The notes beneath the pieces are model-generated. The model had not been told where the DNA came from. It did no database searches and was given only the letters and a program-made list of their open reading frames with translations. This document shows positions 54,219-62,988 of a stretch of 64,000 nucleotides of DNA, in pieces. A program made the position numbers and the translations under genes. Source of the stretch: Asanoa ishikariensis (lineage in GTDB: Bacteria > Actinomycetota > Actinomycetes > Mycobacteriales > Micromonosporaceae); NCBI RefSeq assembly GCF_900107455.1, contig NZ_FNQB01000001.1, positions 1,426,001-1,490,000 on the forward strand, in the 5' to 3' direction. Position 1 is the stretch's first letter, and every line of letters begins with the position of its first letter.

Positions 54219-54265
54219 ACGCTCGTTCTGGCTTGGATAGGTGCGGCCCGCAGCATGATTGATGG

Positions 54266-54565
54266 GTGACCGCCTACTGGATCAACACATTCAGCGCCAT
54301 ACACGACGAAACCAAGCTCGCGCGCTACATCGAGCTGGCGGGCCCGGCGATGCGGGCAGCGGGCGGGGTGTTCCTTGCCCGCGGCAACCCGGTCCACGTG
54401 CTGGAGGGGACGTCAGCGCTGCGCACCACGGTCATCCGCTTCGACAGCGCCGAAGCCGCGGTCGCGGCCTATCACAGCGAGGCTTATCAGGCGGCGCTGA
54501 CCGAGTTGGGTGACGGCGCCGAACGCGACATCCGCATCCTGAACGCCCTGGACGGATCCACATGA
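54266..54565 (+). CDS. DUF1330-family protein
   Basis: The 99-residue protein is a small dimeric alpha/beta-barrel of the DUF1330 family: MTAYWINTFSAIHDETKLARYIELAGPAMRAAGGVFLARGNPVHVLEG..., TTVIRFDSAEAAVAAYHSEAYQAAL. Function is unproven. The GTG start at 54266 follows GATGG. Its stop overlaps the methyltransferase start (ATGA), so the two are co-translated. Confidence 0.9.
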   Translation: MTAYWINTFSAIHDETKLARYIELAGPAMRAAGGVFLARGNPVHVLEGTSALRTTVIRFDSAEAAVAAYHSEAYQAALTELGDGAERDIRILNALDGST

Positions 54566-55185
54566 GCTCGGCGACGGACAAACAGAAGCGGGTGTGGGAC
54601 AGGAACGCATCCACGTACGACCGGCAGATCGCGTTCCTCGAGCGGATCTGGTTCGCCGGCGGGCGTGAGTGGCTCGGCCAACGCGCGCACGGCCGGGTCC
54701 TGGAGGTCGCGATCGGCACCGGCCTGAACCTGTCCCACTACGGACCCGACACCACGGTCACCGGCATCGAGCTCAGCCCGGAGATGCTGGCCATCGCCCG
54801 CCGCCGCGCCGCCGACCTGGGCCATCCCGCCGCCCTGCGCGAGGGCGACGCCGAACACCTGCCCTTCGCCGACGCGTCGTTCGACACGGTCGTGTGCGCG
54901 TTCGCGCTGTGCTCGATCCCGGACCCGCGCGCGGCCATCGCGGAGATGCGCCGGGTACTCGTACCCGGCGGCACCCTCCTGCTGGTGGACCACATCGGCA
55001 GCACCTGGCCACCCATCCACGCCGGGCAATGGCTCCTGGAGCGAATCACGGTCCCGGTAGCGGGCGAACACTTCACCCGGCGGCAGTTACCTCTGGTCGA
55101 GGCCGCCGGATTCGAGATCGTGGAGGACGAGCGAGGCAAGGCGGGCTCGGTCGAGCGCATCCACGCCCGCAAACAGATCAGCTGA
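54562..55185 (+). CDS. class I SAM-dependent methyltransferase (UbiE/PmtA-like)
   Basis: The 207-residue enzyme has the Rossmann methyltransferase motifs: motif I VLEVAIGTGLNLSHY (about 47-61), VTGIELSPEMLAIARRRA, motif II-like SFDTVVCAFALCSIPDPRAAIAEMRRVLVPGGTLLLVDHI. The N-terminus KRVWDRNASTYDRQIAFLERIWFAGGREWLG resembles phosphatidylethanolamine N-methyltransferases and UbiE relatives. Substrate unknown. It overlaps the DUF1330 gene (ATGA) and its stop overlaps the convergent deaminase gene by eight bases. Confidence 0.9.
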   Translation: MSSATDKQKRVWDRNASTYDRQIAFLERIWFAGGREWLGQRAHGRVLEVAIGTGLNLSHYGPDTTVTGIELSPEMLAIARRRAADLGHPAALREGDAEHLPFADASFDTVVCAFALCSIPDPRAAIAEMRRVLVPGGTLLLVDHIGSTWPPIHAGQWLLERITVPVAGEHFTRRQLPLVEAAGFEIVEDERGKAGSVERIHARKQIS

Positions 55186-55603
55186 AGAACGCGTCGATCG
55201 GGGCGCGTGCCTCGTCGAACAGCGCGGGACCGTCGCGCTCCACTCGTTTCGGGTTCGCGACCCGGGAAAGTTCCAGGAACTGCTCGCCCGACAGGGCGAA
55301 CACCACGCGGCCAAGCCCGGCACGATCGATCGCGTACGAGCACATGTCGCAGGGTTCACAGCTCGTGTACATAGTGGTCCCGGCTGCCGTCGACGGTTCG
55401 AGCTCGCGGGCGGCCCAACGGGCGAGCTTGAGCTCGGGATGAGCCGTGATGTCGCCGTCACCAGGCACGGTGTTGTGCGACTCGGCGAGGACACTGCCGT
55501 CGGGCCCCACCAGCAGTGACCCGAACGGCCGCCCGCCGACCCCGGGTGCGGCCGCCGCCAACGCGATAGCGCGGCGCAGATACTGCTCGTCTCGTTGATC
55601 CAC
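55178..55603 (-). CDS. nucleoside/cytosine-type deaminase
   Basis: The 141-residue zinc deaminase of the CMP/dCMP family has AHPELKLARWAA (canonical HAE replaced by HPE, with the zinc His and catalytic Glu) and CEPCDMC, giving the two zinc cysteines in the PCxxC motif. The family includes guanine deaminase and TadA-like enzymes. The start GTG 55603 (VDQRDEQYLRRAIALA) has GGGGA four bases upstream; the frame is open much further but without coding character. Substrate unknown. Confidence 0.85.
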   Translation of the reverse strand: MDQRDEQYLRRAIALAAAAPGVGGRPFGSLLVGPDGSVLAESHNTVPGDGDITAHPELKLARWAARELEPSTAAGTTMYTSCEPCDMCSYAIDRAGLGRVVFALSGEQFLELSRVANPKRVERDGPALFDEARAPIDAFFS

Positions 55604-55917
55604 GGATCCCCATTTCTGCTTTCCTCGCGAGCGGAACGCGTCCCAGGGTAAACACTGATGCCCGACATTTGGGCGCAGGCCGACCCACGCTGCACCCGTT
55701 CGACGTTCCTCCGCTGGTTGGGGCCGTGGCCCTTCCCATAGGTGCCTGAGCTGTTGAGGATGACTGTCGCGCCAGTGGCCGGCAAAGGCGGCTGACCGTG
55801 GGCCGCAGAACTGGCCAGCCTTGGCGAGCGACGACAGGCGTCCCATTAATTGATTCAAGCTCGTTGACAGCGACTGGTAGCGTGCCGCCCGACATGAAGA
55901 ACACGGGGGAAATACCA

Positions 55918-56397
55918 ATGCGTCGAACCCAGCTTTTCTTGAGCAGCGTGGCCGTCGTGGCGTTGATCGCGATGTCAGGTTGCGATCCGCAGCCCAAGTC
56001 GGAGGAGCCCACGAACTCGCCGGCCCCGACCGCGGCGCCGTCGGACACATCGAGCGCGCTTCCGCCCAACAGCGCGGCCGACGACGCTGTCACCGCGAAA
56101 GCCTGCACCGACATCAAAAAAGACCTCGAAGACAACGCGGATAAGATCGCCAAGGCCGAGAAGATCGGACCTCCGGCGGGCCACATCGCGGTCAGTGCAC
56201 AGTGGATCGCCGGTTCGGCCGCGATCATCGCGCACTCCATCGGCGCCAACGAGGCCGTCAGCGCCGCCGCCGACAAGGTTCAGCAGGAAATGATGAACCT
56301 GGGCGAGGAGACGAACAAATCCGCTAACGCCAAGCCCAGCAAGAAAGACCTGGAAGCCGCAGTCAAGGAACTGAACACCGCCTGCGCGGCAGTCTGA
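55918..56397 (+). CDS. putative lipoprotein
   Basis: The 159-residue protein has a lipoprotein signal peptide (RRTQLFLSSVAVVALIAMSGC, lipidated Cys at about 21), a Pro/Ser/Thr linker, and a helical mature domain with many Lys/Asp/Ala (TDIKKDLEDNADKIAKAEKIG..., KPSKKDLEAAVKELNTACAAV). GGGGA is seven bases before ATG 55918; an ATG at 55894 would give a longer leader. I do not recognise the domain. Confidence 0.75.
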   Translation: MRRTQLFLSSVAVVALIAMSGCDPQPKSEEPTNSPAPTAAPSDTSSALPPNSAADDAVTAKACTDIKKDLEDNADKIAKAEKIGPPAGHIAVSAQWIAGSAAIIAHSIGANEAVSAAADKVQQEMMNLGEETNKSANAKPSKKDLEAAVKELNTACAAV

Positions 56398-56451
56398 CCG
56401 CTTGTCTCTCGCCGCCGTCGGACTCGCATGCGCGGTGATAGCTTGCCGATC

Positions 56452-57669
56452 ATGACGGGTCCGACGGGCAGGCTGGCCGCGCTTACCGAGGCGGCCGCGA
56501 TCATTCTGCTGGATTTCGACGGGCCTATCTGCAATGTCTTCAACACTCGGACGGCGGCGCGGGTCGGCTCCGACTTGCGGCGGATGCTCGCCGGCCATGG
56601 TGTCGATGTCGCCGGGGAGTTAGCTCCGCTCGCCCTGCTGGAGGCCACCACGCGGCTCGCACCGCACCTGGCCGGAGAGGTCGAGGCCGCGCTGCGGGTC
56701 GTTGAGCTCGAGGCGGCGACCGGCGCCGAGACGACGCTGGGCGCGTTCGACGTCGTGCGGGCGTGCGTCCATACCGAACGCGGGCTCGCCATCGTGAGTG
56801 ACACCTCGACTGAGGCGATCCACGCCTATCTGCGGCGCCGCGACCGAGAGCGGTACTTCGCCCCCGTCATCGGCCGTGACGGTGCCGATCCCGCCCTCCC
56901 GACGGCGCTCGCGCGAGCCGTCGAGGCGTTGGGGACCGACTGTCTGTTCGTAAGCGCGACGGCCACCGGCGTGGCAGCGGCCAGGCAAGCAGGGATCACC
57001 GCCATCGGGTACGCGACCAAGCCAGGCGCGGCCGAGCGCCTGACTGACGCCGGAGCGCAGGTGGTCATCGACGCGTTGCACGACCTCGCGCACGCCATCT
57101 CCACCACCCGGTTGCGCCGTAACGAGTTGCCCTGGATCGACTCGACCGGCGGTCCGCTCGTCGTGGTCCCGGCGTCGGCGCTGCCGCACTGGCACGGCAC
57201 GGGCGACCTCTTCAGGGCGAACTCGGATTCGGACGACTGGGGCGACTACGGCCGCGCGTGCGGCGTGGACGGCTATGCCGGCCTGATCCCCGTGGGTGAG
57301 ACCAAGGCACTGGTGCTGGCCGACGAGCCGGCGGCCACCACGTACCTGGCGGACAGCCGTACCTTCGTGCGCTGGATCTCGGCCCGATCCGAAGCGGACC
57401 TGATCAGCCTCGTCCCACAGGCCATCGAATCAGCCGCTTGGGAGACGGTCGGCGAGTGGCTCCTCACGGAGCCGGTCGAGATGTTCGACTCAACCCTGGT
57501 CGGCACCGATCGCGAGGCCGCACCACGATTGGCCATCACCGTCGAGCCGGGCACCTACGAGGTCCGCACAGCCCACATCGAGCCGGACGAAGTGACGGCC
57601 ATGGTCCTCGCCCAACTGGTCCCCAAGGCACCAAGCGCGTCGACCCAGGTCGCGGATCAGCTGATCTGA
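56452..57669 (+). CDS. degenerate HAD-superfamily domain fused to an Imm21 immunity domain
   Basis: The 405-residue protein has an N-terminal HAD-like domain (about 12-215) with motif I LLDFDGPICNVF (Asp21, Asp23) and motif II IVSDTS. The motif III Lys is not evident (DPALPTALARAVEALG where KPxP is expected) and motif IV is CLFVSATATGVAAARQAG, where GDSxxDxxAA is usual. The acidic residues are thus lost and phosphatase activity is doubtful. Residues about 226-400 match Imm21 immunity proteins: LPWIDSTGGPLVVVPASALPHWHG, DDWGDYGRACGVDGYAGLIPVG, KALVLADEPAATTYLADSRTFVRWI. No toxin gene adjoins. ATG 56452 is chosen; GTG or earlier starts are possible. Confidence 0.8.
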   Translation: MTGPTGRLAALTEAAAIILLDFDGPICNVFNTRTAARVGSDLRRMLAGHGVDVAGELAPLALLEATTRLAPHLAGEVEAALRVVELEAATGAETTLGAFDVVRACVHTERGLAIVSDTSTEAIHAYLRRRDRERYFAPVIGRDGADPALPTALARAVEALGTDCLFVSATATGVAAARQAGITAIGYATKPGAAERLTDAGAQVVIDALHDLAHAISTTRLRRNELPWIDSTGGPLVVVPASALPHWHGTGDLFRANSDSDDWGDYGRACGVDGYAGLIPVGETKALVLADEPAATTYLADSRTFVRWISARSEADLISLVPQAIESAAWETVGEWLLTEPVEMFDSTLVGTDREAAPRLAITVEPGTYEVRTAHIEPDEVTAMVLAQLVPKAPSASTQVADQLI

Positions 57670-57888
57670 ATCCACTCGATCGGCTCGCATCGGACCTTCG
57701 ATCGGGACCTGTCAGCATGGCTCCTGTCATGCTTTGTGGCCCTCTCCGGGCACTGTCGACCCGGTCGCCGGTGCAATCCCCGTCCTGGTCGGATTGACGA
57801 CCGTACATGCCAACCGAATAGCCGACCAACGACGCCTGGCGGGCGCCATACGGTATGGGCAACCTTCTATTCCTGATCGGGGGATCTC

Positions 57889-59160
57889 ATGAGGAAGGTA
57901 GTCCACATAGGCGTCATCGGGCTCATGCTCGGTGTCGCCTTTGTCGTCCAGCCAACCGCGGCGGCCGCCGCGAGTTGCACCGTGCGGGGTCCGGATCCGG
58001 CGCGCGTCAGCATGACGCCCAATGCCGACGGCACGCCCGCGTACGCCCAATGGCTGGGGCAGGCGCACGTTTCCGCGGCGAACGACGCCATTCAGAAGGC
58101 CGTCCAGGCCCAGTTCGGGCTGACCGACGGCAAGGAAACCGCGGCGGAGTTGGCGCGTCGCGGCTACATCGGCTCAACGGTCGACCACAACACCCGCACG
58201 ATCGTCACGGTGGTGACACCGGAATATCGCGCAAAGGCCGCTGCATTGCAGGCCAAGATCGACGCGGCGCCGCTGACCAGGGCGTACCGCACGGCGCTGA
58301 TCGTGGGTTGCTATTCCGGCAAGCGACTCGCGGCAGCGGCGGATCTGCTCCACGGCCGCGCCTGGCATCCGCAAGCCGCGCAGGCGTCGTTCAGCTTCGC
58401 CATCGAGGCCAACGACTCGCGCCTGCACGTGTCATTCGACCCCGGGTCCGCCGCGGCGGCTGGGGCCGCCCGCACGCAACTTGGCGAGCTCGCGGTGGTG
58501 ACGCTCGGCGGCAGCAGCCGCGCCGGCCGTCTCGACGACGGCGAGGCCCACTACGGCGGTGCCGGCGTGCGGTCCGGCTCCGGCGCGCTCAACTCCAACA
58601 TCTGCACGACGAGCTTCGTCGTGCGCCGCAACGCCGACGGTCAACGAGGCGGCCTGAGCGCCGGGCACTGCTTCAACAACGGCAACCAGGTCTGGTCCTC
58701 AACCCAATTCTGGGGCGCTGCCTGGGGCGAGGCCGGCTACCCGACCTGGGACATGATCGGCGTCAGCTCCGCGTCTGAGACCTACGACAACTCGATCCAC
58801 GTCGACCCGTGCTGCCCCGCGGTTCGCAACGTCACGGCCCGCAAGATCCCCGCGATCAACGACAACGTGTGCCTCAGCGGCATGGTGACGCGTGCGGTAT
58901 GCGGCCTGATCGTCAACAACCTCAACGCCGAGCTCTGCGACGCTGCCGGCTGCACGACCGGCCTCATGCGAGCGCGGCGAGCCAACGACATCACGGTCCG
59001 AGGAGGCGACTCCGGGGGACCGGTCTACCAACGCAGCGGCGCGAGCAACGCGGTAGCCCTAGGTATGATCATCGGTTTCAACGACGGCGGTCGCAACCTG
59101 CTGGGCGAGAAGCTCAACAGCATCGAAACCCACCTCGGGGTGACAGTGCTGACGTCGTGA
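57889..59160 (+). CDS. secreted S1-family (streptogrisin-like) serine protease
   Basis: The 423-residue preproprotein has a signal peptide (about 1-28), an alpha-lytic-protease-type propeptide (about 50-215: QKAVQAQFGLTDGKETAAELARRGYIGSTVDHNTRTIVTVVTPEYRAKAAALQAK...) and a chymotrypsin-like catalytic domain. The triad is visible as His260 (LSAGHC), Asp288 (PTWDMIGV) and Ser375 (GGDSGGPV). It has four to six Cys for disulfides. GGGGG lies five bases before ATG. The enzyme is secreted and self-activated by propeptide cleavage. Confidence 0.93.
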   Translation: MRKVVHIGVIGLMLGVAFVVQPTAAAAASCTVRGPDPARVSMTPNADGTPAYAQWLGQAHVSAANDAIQKAVQAQFGLTDGKETAAELARRGYIGSTVDHNTRTIVTVVTPEYRAKAAALQAKIDAAPLTRAYRTALIVGCYSGKRLAAAADLLHGRAWHPQAAQASFSFAIEANDSRLHVSFDPGSAAAAGAARTQLGELAVVTLGGSSRAGRLDDGEAHYGGAGVRSGSGALNSNICTTSFVVRRNADGQRGGLSAGHCFNNGNQVWSSTQFWGAAWGEAGYPTWDMIGVSSASETYDNSIHVDPCCPAVRNVTARKIPAINDNVCLSGMVTRAVCGLIVNNLNAELCDAAGCTTGLMRARRANDITVRGGDSGGPVYQRSGASNAVALGMIIGFNDGGRNLLGEKLNSIETHLGVTVLTS

Positions 59161-59224
59161 GGAACCGACCGATGCAGTTGGGCCGTCCAATCCCCGTTTC
59201 GCTGACGATGACAGGAGATTGACG

Positions 59225-59953
59225 ATGTCCGGTCGTTCGGGCGGCGCCCTCGCCGCGTTGACGCTGGTCGCGACGACCGTCGTGCTGTTGGCGGCCTGTG
59301 CGACACCCAGCGCCGACAGCGAAGAGACCGCCCTCGGCGACCGGACAGCGCCCAGCACCTCATCGACCCAAACGGTGCCCGACCTGATCGGCCAAGATGC
59401 CGCCGCAGTCGACAAACTCGCCGCCCAGGCAGGCGTGGTCCCGATGATCTCCTATGACCCCGGCGCGACGGGCCAACTCGGCACAGTGGTCCGAGTCGAC
59501 CCGCCCCCGGGCACCGCGGTGGCCCTCGGCGACACGATCGAGGTGGCGGTGGCCGGCAAACCCGGCGGCACGCTCGACGAACTCGTCGCCGCCGACCGGC
59601 GCAACTTCGTCGGCCTCACCGCCGATCCCGACGGCACGTTCGTCATCGGAGTCATTGCCGGCCCAGCCGGCACAGCAGCGTTGCGCCGGCTAGAGCCGGC
59701 TCTGGCGGGCCGCAAACACCGCGTCGTGCGGTGCACGACGACCTGGGCGGAACTCTCGCGGCTAGCCGTCGAGATCGGCCAACGCGCGGACCTACGCGCC
59801 TCGAAGGCCTATGCGGTCACCGTCGAGCCGGCCGAGTGCGCGGTGCTGGTGGAGGGCGACATCACCGACGCCGTGATGACGGCTCTGCGGGCTGCCTACG
59901 CCGACCGGGTCGTGGTCAAACAGGGACCGGCCAGGCGGGCGATCGGTAGCTAG
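59225..59953 (+). CDS. PASTA-domain lipoprotein
   Basis: The 242-residue protein has a lipoprotein signal peptide ending LLAAC, a short Ser/Thr/Glu linker and one PASTA domain (about 48-112: TVPDLIGQDAAAVDKLAAQAGVVPMISYDPGATGQLGTVVRVDPPPGTAVALGDTIEVAVAG). The C-terminal part (about 120-235) has no recognised family. PASTA domains bind muropeptides or beta-lactams in kinases and PBPs; here the domain stands alone outside the cell. AGGAG is seven bases before ATG 59225. It follows the protease gene by 64 bases, probably in the same operon. Confidence 0.82.
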   Translation: MSGRSGGALAALTLVATTVVLLAACATPSADSEETALGDRTAPSTSSTQTVPDLIGQDAAAVDKLAAQAGVVPMISYDPGATGQLGTVVRVDPPPGTAVALGDTIEVAVAGKPGGTLDELVAADRRNFVGLTADPDGTFVIGVIAGPAGTAALRRLEPALAGRKHRVVRCTTTWAELSRLAVEIGQRADLRASKAYAVTVEPAECAVLVEGDITDAVMTALRAAYADRVVVKQGPARRAIGS

Positions 59954-60040
59954 CCCGTTCGCCCACCGATCGCATTAACGTGACAAGACCACCCGGACTG
60001 CGCAGGCGCAGGTCAACAACGAGTTGGCGTCCTGCGAGGA

Positions 60041-60075
60041 GGCCGCCGGGATCGAACCGCTGACCCCGTGCATCT
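60041..60075 (-). other. possible tRNA 3'-half remnant (T-arm-like)
   Basis: Plus-strand GGGATCGAACCGCTGACC (60048-60065) followed by CCCGTGCAT is what the reverse complement of a tRNA T-arm and variable/anticodon-stem region looks like (compare tRNA-Ala). The T-stem has two mismatches and no anticodon stem can be closed, so it is at most a fragment. It lies at the edge of the A/T-richer 60-64 kb block. The plus strand also reads open through it, so a coding remnant is an alternative. Confidence 0.3.
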
Positions 60076-60078
60076 TTA

Positions 60079-62988
60079 TCAGCCGCTGCGACGGTTATCC
60101 CATCGACGGACAGCAACCTCGCCTGCCTCCTTCGACTGATCGAAGAAATCGAGATTTGCGTGCAAGATCGCATAGGTATTCAGTGCCTCTAAATGGCTCT
60201 TAGCAAATTTTCCTGGTTGCTGTTCGGAAAGGGTGCCGTAGATAGACACAGCACGCCTCGCTGGGATCAGCGCTTCGAGATAACGAGAAGATGCCATCAA
60301 CGCATCGGCGTGGAGGAGGCATGCCTGGGCAAGGCGGTACGTGTACTTTGGTTGCTTCTCGACAAGTTGGTCGTAGAGTACAACAGAGTGGGCAGCCACC
60401 GTAGCGGCCTCGGCGGACGAGCCGGAAGCCAAGAGGCTAAAGGTCATGTTTAACAGCGACGAGGTGACATAAAGGTCAATTGATCGGCCTGTCCCGGTGG
60501 CGCCGAGCGCACTTAATTCTCCTAAAGCCTCTCTAAGAACATCGATTGACTCTCGAGGGAGCCCAACATCCCGCAGCAGAGTCCCAACCGTGTCCAATGC
60601 GATTGCAAGATCTACGCCGTATGCCATCCGATCCGAGGCGGCGAGCTGACGATAAATCTCTACCGCCTCGCCAGATAGATTAAGCGCATCGAGGTAGCGC
60701 CCGCTTGCCTGATAAACCATTGCCAGGTTGTCAAGGCATCCGGCTAGCGCGTGCTGGAACAAGCGCCGATTGAATCCAACGAGCTCGCGACACAGTCTAA
60801 CGGCCGCTTCCCCGGCGCTACAAGACTCGTCGAGATTACCCATATTGGAATGAACAGTGGAGATCCGGTCTGACGCTCGGGCGAGTTCCGGAAGCCATCT
60901 CAGCCGATCGGATTCAGCAAGCTTCTCCAGAATCTCGATAGCCTCGCGAGCTGCAGCTAACGACCCCACATCGTCGCCAATCCCAGTCAACTCGATTGAT
61001 AGATTGAGCAACCCGCCAGCCAGTGTGCCTACTTCCTCCGGAGCCTGTGAGGTTGCAACAACTGCCCGCTGAACATTAACCCCTTCTGCAGCCCATTTGG
61101 CGGCCTCTCCCGCATTACCTAGCCTCGAGTGCTCAACGCTCAAGTTCAACATCACCATCGCGGCAACTGTCGCGGGCACAGTAACGCCTCGCGATGCAAG
61201 CGCACGGATTACTTCTAAGGCCTCTAATTTAGCTTGTAACGCCTCGACACTTCGGCCTAGCTCGGATGCCTCCTCCGCTACGCTCGAGAGGGAAACGGCG
61301 AATTGGACGCCATGGTCATCCGGAGCTTCCTCATAGAGGATCCGGGCAATGGCCGTAGCCTCCGCCTTGGCATCGTGGGCCTCAACACGTTGGCCCGCCT
61401 TCGCTAGTCGTCGACCATGTTCTAACAGAAGCGACGCGCGTGCAGGTGCGTCCTGGGCGGCCGCTAGTCGAGCTTGTATCGTGCGCGAAGACAACGCTGC
61501 TAGACCTGGCTCGAGGTCGAATGACGGAGCAGGTGGCGCGGCGCTGGCGATCTTCAAAAGCATGTCATCTGATTTTGAGACGTCGGCAATGGTGGCGAGG
61601 ACGGGACCGCCGGCCGCAAATGCCAGCTCGGGATGGTCTTCAAGCAGCGGCCAAAGTACGGCATCTGCCACATGAGGCCAGCGCAAGCTAGTTTCCACAA
61701 GCGTCGTCAATGCTGACGCCGCAAGAGCATAATCCGCAGGTTCACCGGACGGTTGAAGCAGATTGCTGGCAGCAGTCAGACACCAATCATCCGATTCGAT
61801 GTCAGGAACATGGTGACCTGGCACCGTTAGTGCAACAAAGTCTTCTACCAGTCGCTCCGGGCGCAGAGGCTCAAACACATCGGCCGGGTCGCCTGGGGGA
61901 TAGCAACGTTTATGCTCATCAATAATAGCGTCGGGCGACGTCCCGCCTGCTGTAAGTTCCGAGCGCGCTATAGCCCGCCGAGCGGCAGGCCGGCCGAGCG
62001 CCCCGACCAGTCCAGCCAGGAAGACTGCCCGGCGCATCGTAATTGGGCTCTGCCGATCGGCGGCGTCGAGGTCTTTGCCCAAATCGGTCCAGTATGCAAA
62101 TTCACGTCTGAGCAGGTACAACGAGGCGGATTCGGGAGTCGTGGGGAGGCTCTGCTCGCGACGCTTCGCGTCAAGGGCGGCGAGTGCCGCCATGTGAATT
62201 GATAGAACACGACTGTCGGAGTCGGCTAGTAGACCAGGAGACTCGATGTAGTTATCCCGCAGGTCAATACCCATCGTCTCCGCGAAAGCCGTTTGCGCTT
62301 GTCGATATATCGCGGTGGCATCCACCGCACTGTCGAGCGGTGCAAGGTCCTTAGTGTCGACCTGAATGTAGAGATTCGATTCGAGTCGATCGCTCAAGGC
62401 CGCCCACCAGAATCCGCCCGAGCGCGCGAGTAGCAGGAGCCGAACGTTGGCCGATGTTTGGATCGCGACTTGACTCAGGTCGCTGCACAATTCGACGATA
62501 TCCGTCGCGATCCATCGGTCGGCGTAATCGACTATGACGACAAGACCCTTGGCGCCAAAGGGGATCGTTGTGGGTGCGGAGCGCACGGAGTTTTGGCTTG
62601 CCCACCACACCTCCCAGCCATCTAAGGATGACCTGTCAGCAAACTCCATCGCGAGCCGGGTCTTACCCTGCCCGCCAGGGGCATGTATAAGGCGCGCGAG
62701 CATGTGCGATTTCTCCGCAAGCCACTCAGCCAACGCCTCCAGTTCATTCTGACGACCTGCAAACGGCATCACGCGATTGCGCGCGAGCAGCAGTTTGCTC
62801 GGCTGCCGTCGAACGGCATCCTGAGACAGAGTCACATCGGAGCTGGCATTTCGGTGTAGGCGATAAGGCGGCCGACGACCTGAGATTATTACGTTTCCGC
62901 CGACATCGCTTACTTGAGTAAGGTCTCCAATTACGATGCTCTTAATGACGTTCTGGCCGGCTGCTGGCGTGGTTGCATCGGACGTCAT
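60079..62988 (-). CDS. STAND/NLR-like NTPase with TPR repeats and N-terminal amyloid-type motif
   Basis: The 969-residue protein has a short N-terminal motif (19-35: VIGDLTQVSDVGGNVII), then a P-loop NTPase of STAND type (Walker A PGGQGKTR at 104-111; Walker B LVVIVDYADRW, about 149-159; helical winged regions to about 450) and tetratricopeptide-like helices to the end (about 500-965; repeats such as LLNLSIELTGIGDDVGSLAAAREAIEIL and CLDNLAMVYQASGRYLDALNLSGEAVEIYRQLA). STAND-TPR proteins act as signal-sensing switches in bacterial defence. Its ATG overlaps the stop of the small membrane-protein gene (ATGA). Codon wobble is noticeably richer in A/T than the rest of the window. Confidence 0.85.
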   Translation of the reverse strand: MTSDATTPAAGQNVIKSIVIGDLTQVSDVGGNVIISGRRPPYRLHRNASSDVTLSQDAVRRQPSKLLLARNRVMPFAGRQNELEALAEWLAEKSHMLARLIHAPGGQGKTRLAMEFADRSSLDGWEVWWASQNSVRSAPTTIPFGAKGLVVIVDYADRWIATDIVELCSDLSQVAIQTSANVRLLLLARSGGFWWAALSDRLESNLYIQVDTKDLAPLDSAVDATAIYRQAQTAFAETMGIDLRDNYIESPGLLADSDSRVLSIHMAALAALDAKRREQSLPTTPESASLYLLRREFAYWTDLGKDLDAADRQSPITMRRAVFLAGLVGALGRPAARRAIARSELTAGGTSPDAIIDEHKRCYPPGDPADVFEPLRPERLVEDFVALTVPGHHVPDIESDDWCLTAASNLLQPSGEPADYALAASALTTLVETSLRWPHVADAVLWPLLEDHPELAFAAGGPVLATIADVSKSDDMLLKIASAAPPAPSFDLEPGLAALSSRTIQARLAAAQDAPARASLLLEHGRRLAKAGQRVEAHDAKAEATAIARILYEEAPDDHGVQFAVSLSSVAEEASELGRSVEALQAKLEALEVIRALASRGVTVPATVAAMVMLNLSVEHSRLGNAGEAAKWAAEGVNVQRAVVATSQAPEEVGTLAGGLLNLSIELTGIGDDVGSLAAAREAIEILEKLAESDRLRWLPELARASDRISTVHSNMGNLDESCSAGEAAVRLCRELVGFNRRLFQHALAGCLDNLAMVYQASGRYLDALNLSGEAVEIYRQLAASDRMAYGVDLAIALDTVGTLLRDVGLPRESIDVLREALGELSALGATGTGRSIDLYVTSSLLNMTFSLLASGSSAEAATVAAHSVVLYDQLVEKQPKYTYRLAQACLLHADALMASSRYLEALIPARRAVSIYGTLSEQQPGKFAKSHLEALNTYAILHANLDFFDQSKEAGEVAVRRWDNRRSG

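Noticed and set aside
51133-54240. 1035-codon plus-strand frame across the nitrate reductase and narK genes
   Set aside because: Antisense to two genes with clear catalytic and transport signatures. The product is low-complexity Arg/Gly/Pro/Asp.
60041-60075. Complete tRNA gene at 60.05 kb
   Set aside because: Only the T-arm region resembles a tRNA. Acceptor, D-arm and anticodon arm cannot be formed, so it is reported only as a possible remnant.
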